42,630 bases of DNA from Allorhizocola rhizosphaerae (lineage in GTDB: Bacteria > Actinomycetota > Actinomycetes > Mycobacteriales > Micromonosporaceae): contig NZ_QJUG01000053.1 in NCBI RefSeq assembly GCF_003426775.1, positions 1 to 42,630 on the forward strand, written 5' to 3'. Numbering within the stretch: the stretch's first letter is position 1; each line of letters begins with the position of its first letter. Below the pieces are notes generated by a model. That model had not been told where the DNA came from and ran no database searches. It was given only the letters and a program-made list of their open reading frames with translations. Position numbers and translations under genes: made by a program. This document shows, piece by piece, positions 18,679-24,683 of the stretch.

Positions 18679-18774
18679 CGTGGTCTCCATTCGAAAGTTA
18701 GTGGTCACGGGCTTTCCGGTGCTGGTGTGCGCTGCGCTGCCCTTAAGAGTCGATTGACGACGGGTGAACACCGC

Positions 18775-18798
18775 GTCTAGACCGGACTAGACCAGACG
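18775..18798 (-). promoter_or_regulatory. dre-like GntR/DasR operator of the ngcE operon
   Basis: Read on the reverse strand this 24-base site contains CTGGTCTAGTCCGGTCTAGAC. The part TCTGGTCTAGTCCGGT matches the known DasR consensus ACTGGTCTAGACCACT at 12 of 16 positions. The heptamer GGTCTAG occurs twice in direct orientation, 10 bases apart, one helical turn. The site at 28084-28107 is identical at 22 of 24 positions. It overlaps the -10 element, so binding should block transcription. Confidence 0.85.
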
Positions 18799-18815
18799 CC
18801 CACTATAGTTGTCAA
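18786..18815 (-). promoter_or_regulatory. ngcE promoter
   Basis: On the reverse strand TTGACA (18815-18810) is followed by 18 bases and TCTAGT (18791-18786). The -35 is a perfect consensus; the -10 is four of six and lies inside the dre-like operator. The leader to the ATG at 18678 would be about 100 bases. Confidence 0.7.
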
Positions 18816-18984
18816 CCCTTACTAAGAGCGAAGATACCCGTCTTAATTACGGCCGCCCTGATTACGGCCATACGCTGGGCAAACGTTACTTCGATCGTCA
18901 GGTGTCGACCAGCAAGCACGGGCAAGAACGACCACCGCGCGCCGCGACGACGCCCACGCCACCGTTGTCCGGTTTCCCAAAAGA

Positions 18985-19013
18985 GCGGGACCGGCCCGAT
19001 GGACCGGTCCCGC
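18985..19013 (-). terminator. Intrinsic terminator of the PL9 gene
   Basis: A perfect 10-base stem (GCGGGACCGG / CCGGTCCCGC, 9-base loop) lies 24 bases past the stop of the reverse-strand pectate lyase gene. On that strand it is followed by TCTTTT. This is the most classical rho-independent terminator in the window. Confidence 0.85.
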
Positions 19014-19036
19014 AGTGATGCAGTGATATCGCCTGG

Positions 19037-20653
19037 TTATAGCGTCACCGGCCTGCCGCCGAGGGTCACGATGAGCCGGCCGTCCGAGGCGAACGACCAA
19101 CCGAGGGACCCGCTGTAGTTGGAGCACCGGGAGCCGTTGGAGCCCATCCACCACTGGTTGGTGCTGTCGGAGTTGCCCACGATCCGGTCGTTCGACCCGC
19201 TGACATTGAAGCGGCACGAGGTGTTGTTGCGGAACACCGAGCTGCCGGCGTCGAAGGTGTAGTTGCGGTTGCCCGACGCGTTGTCGATGCTGAGGTTGTT
19301 CGAGACCTGCATCGTGCCCGGGTTGCGGTTGTAGGTGAACCCGTGCTTGCCGTTGCCGAAGGCGATGTTGCGCCGGATGATGTGGTTGACCCCGATGTCC
19401 TCGCCACCGAGCTTGAAGCCGTTGCGGTCCCCGTTGCCCGCCTGGCCGCCGTTGCTCAGCGTGCCGTTGTTGTACGACAGCGAGTCCTCAATCGTCACCG
19501 CGCCGATGGGCCCGGTGTCCGACTTGGTGTAGAGGTCCCAGCCGTCGTCGATGTTGTTGCGCGCCACGCAGTAGCGGAAGATGTTGCCAGGGCCGGAGGT
19601 GAGCTTGGCGGCGAAGCCGTCGGCGTCCTCTCCGTCTGAGTCGGCGTTGTCGTGCGACAGCGAGCTCAGGATGAGGTTGTGGGACGGCCACTCCGACGCG
19701 GGGGCGCCGGCGGTGTACCGCGACAGCTGCAGCCCGGTGTCCCGGTTGTACCGCGTGGTCACCCGCTCGATGATGTTGTTGTTGCCGCCGAGCAGGATCC
19801 CGTTGTCGCCGGCGCGCTCGATGATGAGCCCGCGGAGATGCCAGTAGTGCCCGCCGATGGCAAGACCGCGGTTGGCCGGGTCCTCGGCCTGGGCCCCAAA
19901 GTTGAGGATGGGTGTCTCGCCCTGGTAGGCGTACAGGTTCTTGCGGGCGCTCGACGTGCCGTTGTTGCCCGGCGCGATGGCGACCGTCTGCGAGAAGCTG
20001 TACGTGCCGCCGCGCATGAAGATCGTGCCACCGGCAGCGACACGGGTGATCGCCGTCGTCAACGTCGTCGGGGAGGAGATCGTCCCCGGTGCGCTGGCGC
20101 TGCCGTTCGGCGCCACGTAGATCGCGCCGGTCGGCGGCGGTGAGGACACCGGCGGCGACGAGGACGGCGGCGTGCCGGCCACCTCGAAGTCGAGGTAGTC
20201 GATGTTGGCCAGGCCGTTGGCGGTGGTCGGGTTGAGCCGGATGGTGTTGCTGCCCGCGTTCACCGCGACGCTCAGGGTCTTGGTGATCCAGGTGGTCCAC
20301 GTGCCCGTACCCTCGAACGAGGGGGTCTGGACGGTGCTGCCGTTGACGATCAGCTGCGTCGGCCGGGCGGTGGTTGTGCCGTTGGCGAACCGGAAGCCCA
20401 GCGTCGCCGTTCCGGCTGCCGCGGCGTTGACGGTGAACTGGGCATACGCTCCGACCGCGTTGGTGGCGTTGCAGAACCCGCTGCCGGAGAAGCCGGTGTG
20501 GTCGCTGTCGATGGTGCCGGTGCAGACCGCCGGTGACGTTTCGGCCTCGTGGCGAGTCGGGGCGGCACTCGCCGTGCCGGCGGCCATGACCGCCAACGCA
20601 CCCGCTACCGCCACCATTGCGGTGCCGGCGATGAGCGGTTTGAGTCTCATCAT
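19037..20653 (-). CDS. Secreted CBM35 plus PL9-type pectate lyase
   Basis: A Sec signal peptide (about 1-30, ending AAGTASAAP) leads to a CBM35-like carbohydrate-binding domain (about 34-158, starting RHEAETSPAV, with ANIDYLDFEVAG at its end). A Pro/Ser linker and a right-handed parallel beta-helix (about 175-538) of polysaccharide lyase family 9 follow. PL9 enzymes cleave polygalacturonate by calcium-dependent beta-elimination; the Asp cluster DNADSDGEDADGFAAK carries likely calcium ligands and the candidate catalytic Lys. Two ATGs are adjacent; the second (20650) is spaced better (7 bases) from GGAG. A palindromic operator sits inside its promoter and a clear terminator follows. Confidence 0.9.
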   Translation of the reverse strand: MMRLKPLIAGTAMVAVAGALAVMAAGTASAAPTRHEAETSPAVCTGTIDSDHTGFSGSGFCNATNAVGAYAQFTVNAAAAGTATLGFRFANGTTTARPTQLIVNGSTVQTPSFEGTGTWTTWITKTLSVAVNAGSNTIRLNPTTANGLANIDYLDFEVAGTPPSSSPPVSSPPPTGAIYVAPNGSASAPGTISSPTTLTTAITRVAAGGTIFMRGGTYSFSQTVAIAPGNNGTSSARKNLYAYQGETPILNFGAQAEDPANRGLAIGGHYWHLRGLIIERAGDNGILLGGNNNIIERVTTRYNRDTGLQLSRYTAGAPASEWPSHNLILSSLSHDNADSDGEDADGFAAKLTSGPGNIFRYCVARNNIDDGWDLYTKSDTGPIGAVTIEDSLSYNNGTLSNGGQAGNGDRNGFKLGGEDIGVNHIIRRNIAFGNGKHGFTYNRNPGTMQVSNNLSIDNASGNRNYTFDAGSSVFRNNTSCRFNVSGSNDRIVGNSDSTNQWWMGSNGSRCSNYSGSLGWSFASDGRLIVTLGGRPVTL

Positions 20654-20768
20654 CTATCTCCAAGGGTTGAGAGCGCGGCGCGGCATGGGACGCGGATGAC
20701 ACGCCGCTACGGTCTCGTGTTCCGGTCGCTTGGCCCGGTCAAGGAGCGAAACATCGATGCGAACACAG

Positions 20769-20796
20769 ATTATGGAAAGCGCTTTCCCCTTTACAA
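20769..20796 (-). promoter_or_regulatory. Promoter of the pectate lyase gene
   Basis: On the reverse strand TTGTAA (20796-20791) and CATAAT (20774-20769) are separated by 16 bases; the -10 matches consensus at five of six positions. The spacer contains the palindromic operator. The leader to the start codon is about 110 bases. Confidence 0.6.
20774..20787. promoter_or_regulatory. LacI-family operator, perfect 14-base palindrome
   Basis: GGAAAGCGCTTTCC is an exact palindrome with the central CG step typical of LacI-family sites. It fills the space between the -35 and -10 of the pectate lyase promoter, which suggests steric repression. No LacI-family gene is present in the window, so the regulator acts from elsewhere. 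It might also affect the divergent lipoprotein gene. Confidence 0.75.
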
Positions 20797-20863
20797 GAGC
20801 TGGCGTGTGCAGGTTTGTTGCAGTGCACGGCCGTGGGCCGGTCGGGCATTGAAGTGAGATGAT

Positions 20864-21523
20864 GTGGGCGTGGCGCGCTACTTGACGGCGTTGTTGGTGA
20901 CGGTCGTGGCATGGGGCCTGGCCGGGTGCTCCCATGAGCGGGCCGACCCGCAGGCCGAGGAGATCGTCAAGGCGCGCGACGAGGCACGCGGGCGGGTCGC
21001 GCCGTCGCTGTCGGTGGTGGGCGATGCGCGCGAGGTGGCCCGCGTCGAGCTCGACTTCTGCCGCGAGGGGCAGTACGACTGGAAGATCAAGGAGCCGTTC
21101 CGGAGCGAGTGCCAACTGCAGACGGCCGTGGCGTTCACGTTCGGCGGCGACTTCAGGCAGCGTGCGACGGCGATCCACGAGGGCCTCAAGGCGCGCGGGT
21201 GGGCCGAGAGCATGGGCGTGCCCGGGTCGTTCGACGTGTGGGACAAGCAGGACGCGTCCATCGGGCGGATCCCGTCTTCGCTTTACAAGGATGGTGAGTT
21301 GCGCCGGGTGTGGGTCGTCTTTCAGGCGAGCGCGGCACCGCCGGAGACGTTCTATCCGCACCTGGGCACGGCCGATCAGGTCAACTCGGAAAAGCCCATC
21401 AGCACCTACTATTCGGCCACCACGGGCACGCCGTGGGCGGTCGCGTGGGAGCAGGCCGGCCGACCGGGGCCTTATCTGGTCGTGCTGAAGTTCGAGGACG
21501 CCTATCACCGGCAGCCACGCTGA
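20864..21523 (+). CDS. Putative lipoprotein of unknown function
   Basis: A 219-residue protein with a hydrophobic start and a lipobox LAGC (Cys22 from the first GTG), so it is probably membrane-anchored outside. The mature part is mixed alpha/beta without a motif I recognise; it has two Cys (ELDFCREGQYD and SECQLQTAVAF) that could pair. It stands alone between the divergent pectate lyase and the phosphodiester glycosidase. Two in-frame GTG codons (20864 and 20870) are possible starts and neither has a strong ribosome binding site. I do not assign a function. Confidence 0.7.
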   Translation: MGVARYLTALLVTVVAWGLAGCSHERADPQAEEIVKARDEARGRVAPSLSVVGDAREVARVELDFCREGQYDWKIKEPFRSECQLQTAVAFTFGGDFRQRATAIHEGLKARGWAESMGVPGSFDVWDKQDASIGRIPSSLYKDGELRRVWVVFQASAAPPETFYPHLGTADQVNSEKPISTYYSATTGTPWAVAWEQAGRPGPYLVVLKFEDAYHRQPR

Positions 21524-21526
21524 TCG

Positions 21527-21556
21527 TTGACGATTTTCAATCGGTCCGGCTAAAGT
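21527..21556 (+). promoter_or_regulatory. Promoter upstream of the phosphodiester glycosidase region
   Basis: TTGACG (21527-21532), an 18-base spacer and TAAAGT (21551-21556) look like a vegetative promoter. The segment TTTTCAA occurs both in the spacer (21534-21540) and just downstream (21565-21571), so a repressor site may overlap it. Confidence 0.55.
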
Positions 21557-21612
21557 GTGAACCGTTTTCAACAGCACCTGGTTTCGTGAAGGAAACTGCC
21601 AAGGAGACGGCT

Positions 21613-21781
21613 ATGTGGGCCGCTGTGGTCACGGCGTTGATGGGCGCGAGGATGGCGGTGCCCGCGTCGACAGCCGCGGAACCGACCAACGCGCCCGGCA
21701 ATGTCCAGACGGGCCACGGGTTTCACAGATCGTCCGCTCAGCGCCGACGACATCGGTGTTTTCGTCATCGCCGAGGTCTGA
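21613..21781 (+). pseudogene. Small secreted-peptide gene, apparently frameshifted
   Basis: AAGGAG lies six bases before an ATG at 21613 that encodes a signal-like start (MWAAVVTALMGARMAVPAST, then AAEPTNAPGNVQTGHG). The frame then turns Arg-rich and runs into the next gene. If one G of the run at 21718-21720 is removed, it continues as FTDRPLSADDIGVFVIAEV and stops at 21779-21781, giving a compact product of about 55 residues. Codon use changes frame at that point. It may be a sequencing error, a real frameshift or a leader peptide for the glycosidase gene that starts 22 bases later. The product is not recognised. Confidence 0.45.
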
Positions 21782-21802
21782 CTCTTCCGACGGGAGCACG
21801 TG

Positions 21803-23308
21803 ATGCGACGACCGGTCCTTCTCGCCCTGCTGTCCCTGACCCTCGGGCTCGCGGTGCCCGGTGTGGCGCCCGCCGAGGTCGGCACGCTCGCCACCACCAC
21901 ACTGGCGCCTGGGCTCACCCTGAGCAACACCACGGCCAGCGGTCCTAATCGGATAAACATCCTGACGGCCAATCTTGCGGAGCCGACGCTCAAACCCAAA
22001 TATCTCAATCCTGGTACCGTCGGGGCGACCGCGACGCTTACCACGCAAGCGAATCGGGCCGGGGCCGTGGCCGCGGTCAACGGCGACTTCTTCGACATCG
22101 GTGCCACCGGCGCGCCCCGCGGCATCGGCATCGACAACGGCGCGCTCATCCACGGGCCTGCCTCCGGGTGGAACCACACCGCGGCGTTGTACGGCGGGCG
22201 CGGCGGGCTCGCCGACATCTTCCTCGACGGCAAAATCACGCTGCCCAGCGGCTCTGTGCTGACCGCGACGAACCTCAACTCGCCCAACATCGCGGCCAAC
22301 GGGATCGGCGTCTACAACTCACTGTGGGGCAACGAGGCGCGCAGCCAGGTGTTGGATGGTGCCACCCGCTCTCGTGAGATCGAGGTAACGGGGGGCCGGG
22401 TGAGCAAGGTGAGCACGGCCCCAGGTGGCAGCGTCGCTGCGGGAACCGTTGCTGTGCTTGGGGTTGGGACGGGAGCCGATGCGCTTGCCGGGCTTGCGGT
22501 TGGCGACACGGTGACGGTCGACTACACGCCGCGTGGGGGCGACGGCGCACAGGTCGCGATCGGCGGCAACCTCGTGCTGGTCCGGGACGGCGTGGTCACC
22601 ACGGTCTCGCATCCGAAGAACCCGCGGACCGCCGTCGGCTTCTCCGCTGATGGCACGAAAATGTGGTTGGTCGTGGTCGATGGGCGCTCCACGGCGAGCG
22701 TGGGCATGACCTACGTGGAGTTGGCCAACTACATGAAGTCGCTGGGCGCGGACGACGCGCTCAATCTGGACGGTGGTGGCTCGACCACCTTGGTCGCGCG
22801 GATGCCCGGGGACACCACGGTTTCGGTGCGCAACACGCCGTCGGATGGCACGCAGCGAGCTGTGCCCAACGGGCTGGGGTTCGTCACGACCGCGCAGCCT
22901 TGGAGCTCCACAGTGGACAACACGACCGCGGGGCGCTTCACGGCGAGCGACAACTGGGGCACGTCCAGCTATTCGAGCCAGCGGTTCGGCACGGACTATC
23001 GGTTCGCCGATCCGGTGGCGGCGAGCGATCCCGCTTGGTACAGGATAAACATCCCCGAGACGGCGGCCTATCGGGTCGAGGTCTGGTATGCGGCCAACTC
23101 CGGCTACAACGATTCGACGCCCTACATCGTGGTCACTACGACCGGCAATCAGACGGTACGGGTGAACCAGCGCACCAACGGCGGCCGCTGGGTGTCGATC
23201 GGAGTGTTCACACTTGCCGCCGGAGACGCGGACAAGGTGGCCGTGAGCCGCTGGACCTCAACCACCGGCTACGTCATCGCCGACGCAGTCCGAATCACCC
23301 GAGCCTGA
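21803..23308 (+). CDS. Secreted phosphodiester glycosidase-family protein
   Basis: A Sec signal peptide (about 1-24, ending GVAPAEVG) precedes a NAGPA/phosphodiester glycosidase domain (about 35-365). The signatures are NGDFFDIGATGAPRGIGI, VAIGGNLVLVRDG, PRTAVGFSADG and the catalytic-type LNLDGGGSTTLVAR. Family members remove GlcNAc or similar sugars from phosphodiester links; bacterial substrates may be wall polymers or exopolysaccharide. The last 130 residues (SDNWGTSSYSSQRFGTDYRF to GYVIADAVRITRA) match the golvesin/Xly-type carbohydrate-binding domain. The ATG at 21803 has GGGAG six bases upstream; GTG at 21800 is a less likely start. Confidence 0.85.
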   Translation: MRRPVLLALLSLTLGLAVPGVAPAEVGTLATTTLAPGLTLSNTTASGPNRINILTANLAEPTLKPKYLNPGTVGATATLTTQANRAGAVAAVNGDFFDIGATGAPRGIGIDNGALIHGPASGWNHTAALYGGRGGLADIFLDGKITLPSGSVLTATNLNSPNIAANGIGVYNSLWGNEARSQVLDGATRSREIEVTGGRVSKVSTAPGGSVAAGTVAVLGVGTGADALAGLAVGDTVTVDYTPRGGDGAQVAIGGNLVLVRDGVVTTVSHPKNPRTAVGFSADGTKMWLVVVDGRSTASVGMTYVELANYMKSLGADDALNLDGGGSTTLVARMPGDTTVSVRNTPSDGTQRAVPNGLGFVTTAQPWSSTVDNTTAGRFTASDNWGTSSYSSQRFGTDYRFADPVAASDPAWYRINIPETAAYRVEVWYAANSGYNDSTPYIVVTTTGNQTVRVNQRTNGGRWVSIGVFTLAAGDADKVAVSRWTSTTGYVIADAVRITRA

Positions 23309-23342
23309 CCGCTCCGTTCCCTCCTTGAGCGCCCCACCTCGC

Positions 23343-23402
23343 GTTGATCATGAACCCAAGTCCATGTTCGACGGCGTGTCGCCGCACCAACTTCCTGGTC
23401 AA
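23343..23402. repeat. Palindromic TTGATCATGA element, diverged copy 2
   Basis: GTTGATCATGAA near 23343 and TTCCTGGTCAAT near 23391 are inverted copies matching at nine of 12 positions. The left arm is the same as in the element at 7751-7808; the right arm has decayed. Confidence 0.45.
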
Positions 23403-23456
23403 TCTCGCCGCTGCAGCGGCCGTGGCGTGGGGCCGCTCATGCGAGGCGGGACTCTG

Positions 23457-23605
23457 GCAGCAATATCCGGGATATCGTCGTCGCGCTTGGTTGATCGAGT
23501 GCAGGATCCCGGATATTGCTGCGGTTTCCGCGCCCGCCGCGACATCATCCCGGATGTTGTCGCCCCATCCCATGTGGATCGTGGCATCATCCCGGATATT
23601 GCGGA
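23457..23605 (+). repeat. Dispersed repeat family, copy B, with a perfect hairpin
   Basis: The motif ATCCCGGAT(A/G)TTG starts at 23506, 23547 and 23589, spacings of 41 and 42 bases. The first 75 bases from 23497 match copy A on the other strand. In addition, GCAGCAATATCCGGGA (23457-23472) is the exact reverse complement of 23507-23522, giving a 16-base stem with a 34-base loop. No coding frame explains the conservation. Confidence 0.75.
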
Positions 23606-23673
23606 CAGAGGCGGGGCTGCGCGGCGCGACAGGGCAGGCGCAGCGCAGCGCATGCAGCCGAAGGGTCGTGGTA

Positions 23674-23769
23674 GGCAGAAGGCACGGCGAAAGTCGTGGC
23701 GGAGGCAGAAGGCACGGCGAAAGTCGTGGCGGAGGCAGAAGGCACGGCGAAAGTCGTGGCGGAGGCGGA
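23674..23769. repeat. 30-base tandem repeat, three copies plus partial
   Basis: Three identical 30-base units (23674-23703, 23704-23733, 23734-23763), each starting GGCAGAAGGCACGGCG, are followed by a partial diverged unit. There are no spacers, so this is not a CRISPR array. The exact identity of the units suggests recent expansion. Confidence 0.9.
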
Positions 23770-23894
23770 AGGCGGCGAAGGGGGCATGCACCTGAAGCGG
23801 CCATGAGTCGCGGGCAGAGACGGTGCCCGTCGCCGCGCCTTCTGCGGCACGCACGCATTGCACCCGCGCCGGTCGGTTGCGCACCCTGCCCCCT

Positions 23895-23958
23895 CGCAAC
23901 ATCCAGGATGCGGTCGCTCGCGGGCGCGGAATCCACTGCGCTATCCGGGATCCCGCAC
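23895..23958 (-). repeat. Dispersed repeat family, copy C
   Basis: The reverse strand from 23958 to 23895 matches copy B: GTGC.GGATCCCGGATA, then TTCCGCGCCCGC, then CATCC.GGATGTTG, again with the two motifs 42 bases apart. Copies B and C therefore face each other across the tandem array. Confidence 0.7.
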
Positions 23959-24014
23959 CAAATCGATCCTGCGGTAGCAGGCGGCCACGGCGCTTTGCTG
24001 CTATCGTGCCGCGA

Positions 24015-24683
24015 GTGATCGAGGATGACACGCGACGGCAACAGGTGCTGCCGATGATCGCCGGACGCATGGCGCGATTCGACGGCATGCGATGGGATGT
24101 GACCGGTGATCTGGTCAAGGGTCCGGGCAGCGTCGGGATCCGGCTCGCGCCCAACCACACGCCATCGCCGACGCACCTCGACATCGACCTTGTCCTCGAC
24201 GTGGACCGGCCCGGCGACTGCGTGCAATGCTTCGGCGCGACCACTGAGCAGGCGTTGCGGCAGGGCGTTGACACGTGGGCGACGGTCACCGCGTCCACCG
24301 CGATCGAGCTGCTGACGCACCAGGGACGTTACGCCGACCTTCGCGCCGGCGACGCTGACGGTTTCCCGGACTGGCACGCGATACAGGGCCCGATCGTCGG
24401 CTTCGGCCGCGGCGATGTGTCCGTGTTGCAGCAGTGGATCCTGGCCAACCCGCTGATGCCCGCGCTCGCTGAGCCGATCCGGGCCGACCTGCGCCGTGAT
24501 CACCTGATGGGCGTGAAGGTCCTCTTTGGCGGGACAGCGGGCGACGAGACCTGCGAGGTGCGGGTGGACGGCCGGGTCAGCGAGGCGGCCGGCGCGCGGT
24601 TGTCCGGCCTGCCGTGGCCCAGACCGGCGCGGGCCGCCTTCGCGCGGGCGTTCTTTCTACTTGTGCACCGGGAGGAAAAGTGA
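24015..24683 (+). CDS. DUF6348-like protein
   Basis: A 222-residue soluble protein. It matches my memory of the actinobacterial DUF6348 family: HLDIDLVLDVDRPGDCVQCF, the block EQALRQGVDTWATVTASTAI, and WHAIQGPIVGFGRGD in the middle. No catalytic motif is visible and the function is unknown. The GTG at 24015 follows TATCGT (24002-24007) by seven bases and has no ribosome binding site, so it is probably leaderless. It overlaps the next gene by four bases (GTGA), which makes the two an operon and probably functional partners. Confidence 0.72.
   Translation: MIEDDTRRQQVLPMIAGRMARFDGMRWDVTGDLVKGPGSVGIRLAPNHTPSPTHLDIDLVLDVDRPGDCVQCFGATTEQALRQGVDTWATVTASTAIELLTHQGRYADLRAGDADGFPDWHAIQGPIVGFGRGDVSVLQQWILANPLMPALAEPIRADLRRDHLMGVKVLFGGTAGDETCEVRVDGRVSEAAGARLSGLPWPRPARAAFARAFFLLVHREEK

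Larger units (their letters stand above)
23309..24014. other. Repeat-rich non-coding stretch
   Basis: About 706 bases without a supportable gene. It holds a diverged copy of the TTGATCATGA palindrome, two further copies of the dispersed ATCCCGGAT repeat in opposite orientations and a 30-base tandem array. The open frames across it encode simple or Arg-rich peptides and show no conserved motif. The last bases carry the promoter of the DUF6348 gene. Confidence 0.65.

Noticed and set aside
17203-18780. A 525-codon open frame on the forward strand opposite ngcE
   Set aside because: It is the mirror of a well-identified binding-protein gene; the product is Arg/Val/Leu-rich without motifs, typical of antisense frames in high-GC DNA.
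21613-21948. The uninterrupted 111-codon frame starting at the ATG at 21613
   Set aside because: After about 37 residues it becomes Arg/His-rich and overlaps the glycosidase signal peptide; a frameshifted shorter product is more sensible.
23674-23769. Tandem repeats as a CRISPR array
   Set aside because: Units are directly adjacent with no spacers and no cas genes are present.
23325-23795. Forward-strand frames of about 150-220 codons across the repeat region
   Set aside because: They encode repeats such as RRHGESRGGG, show no motifs and have no ribosome binding site.
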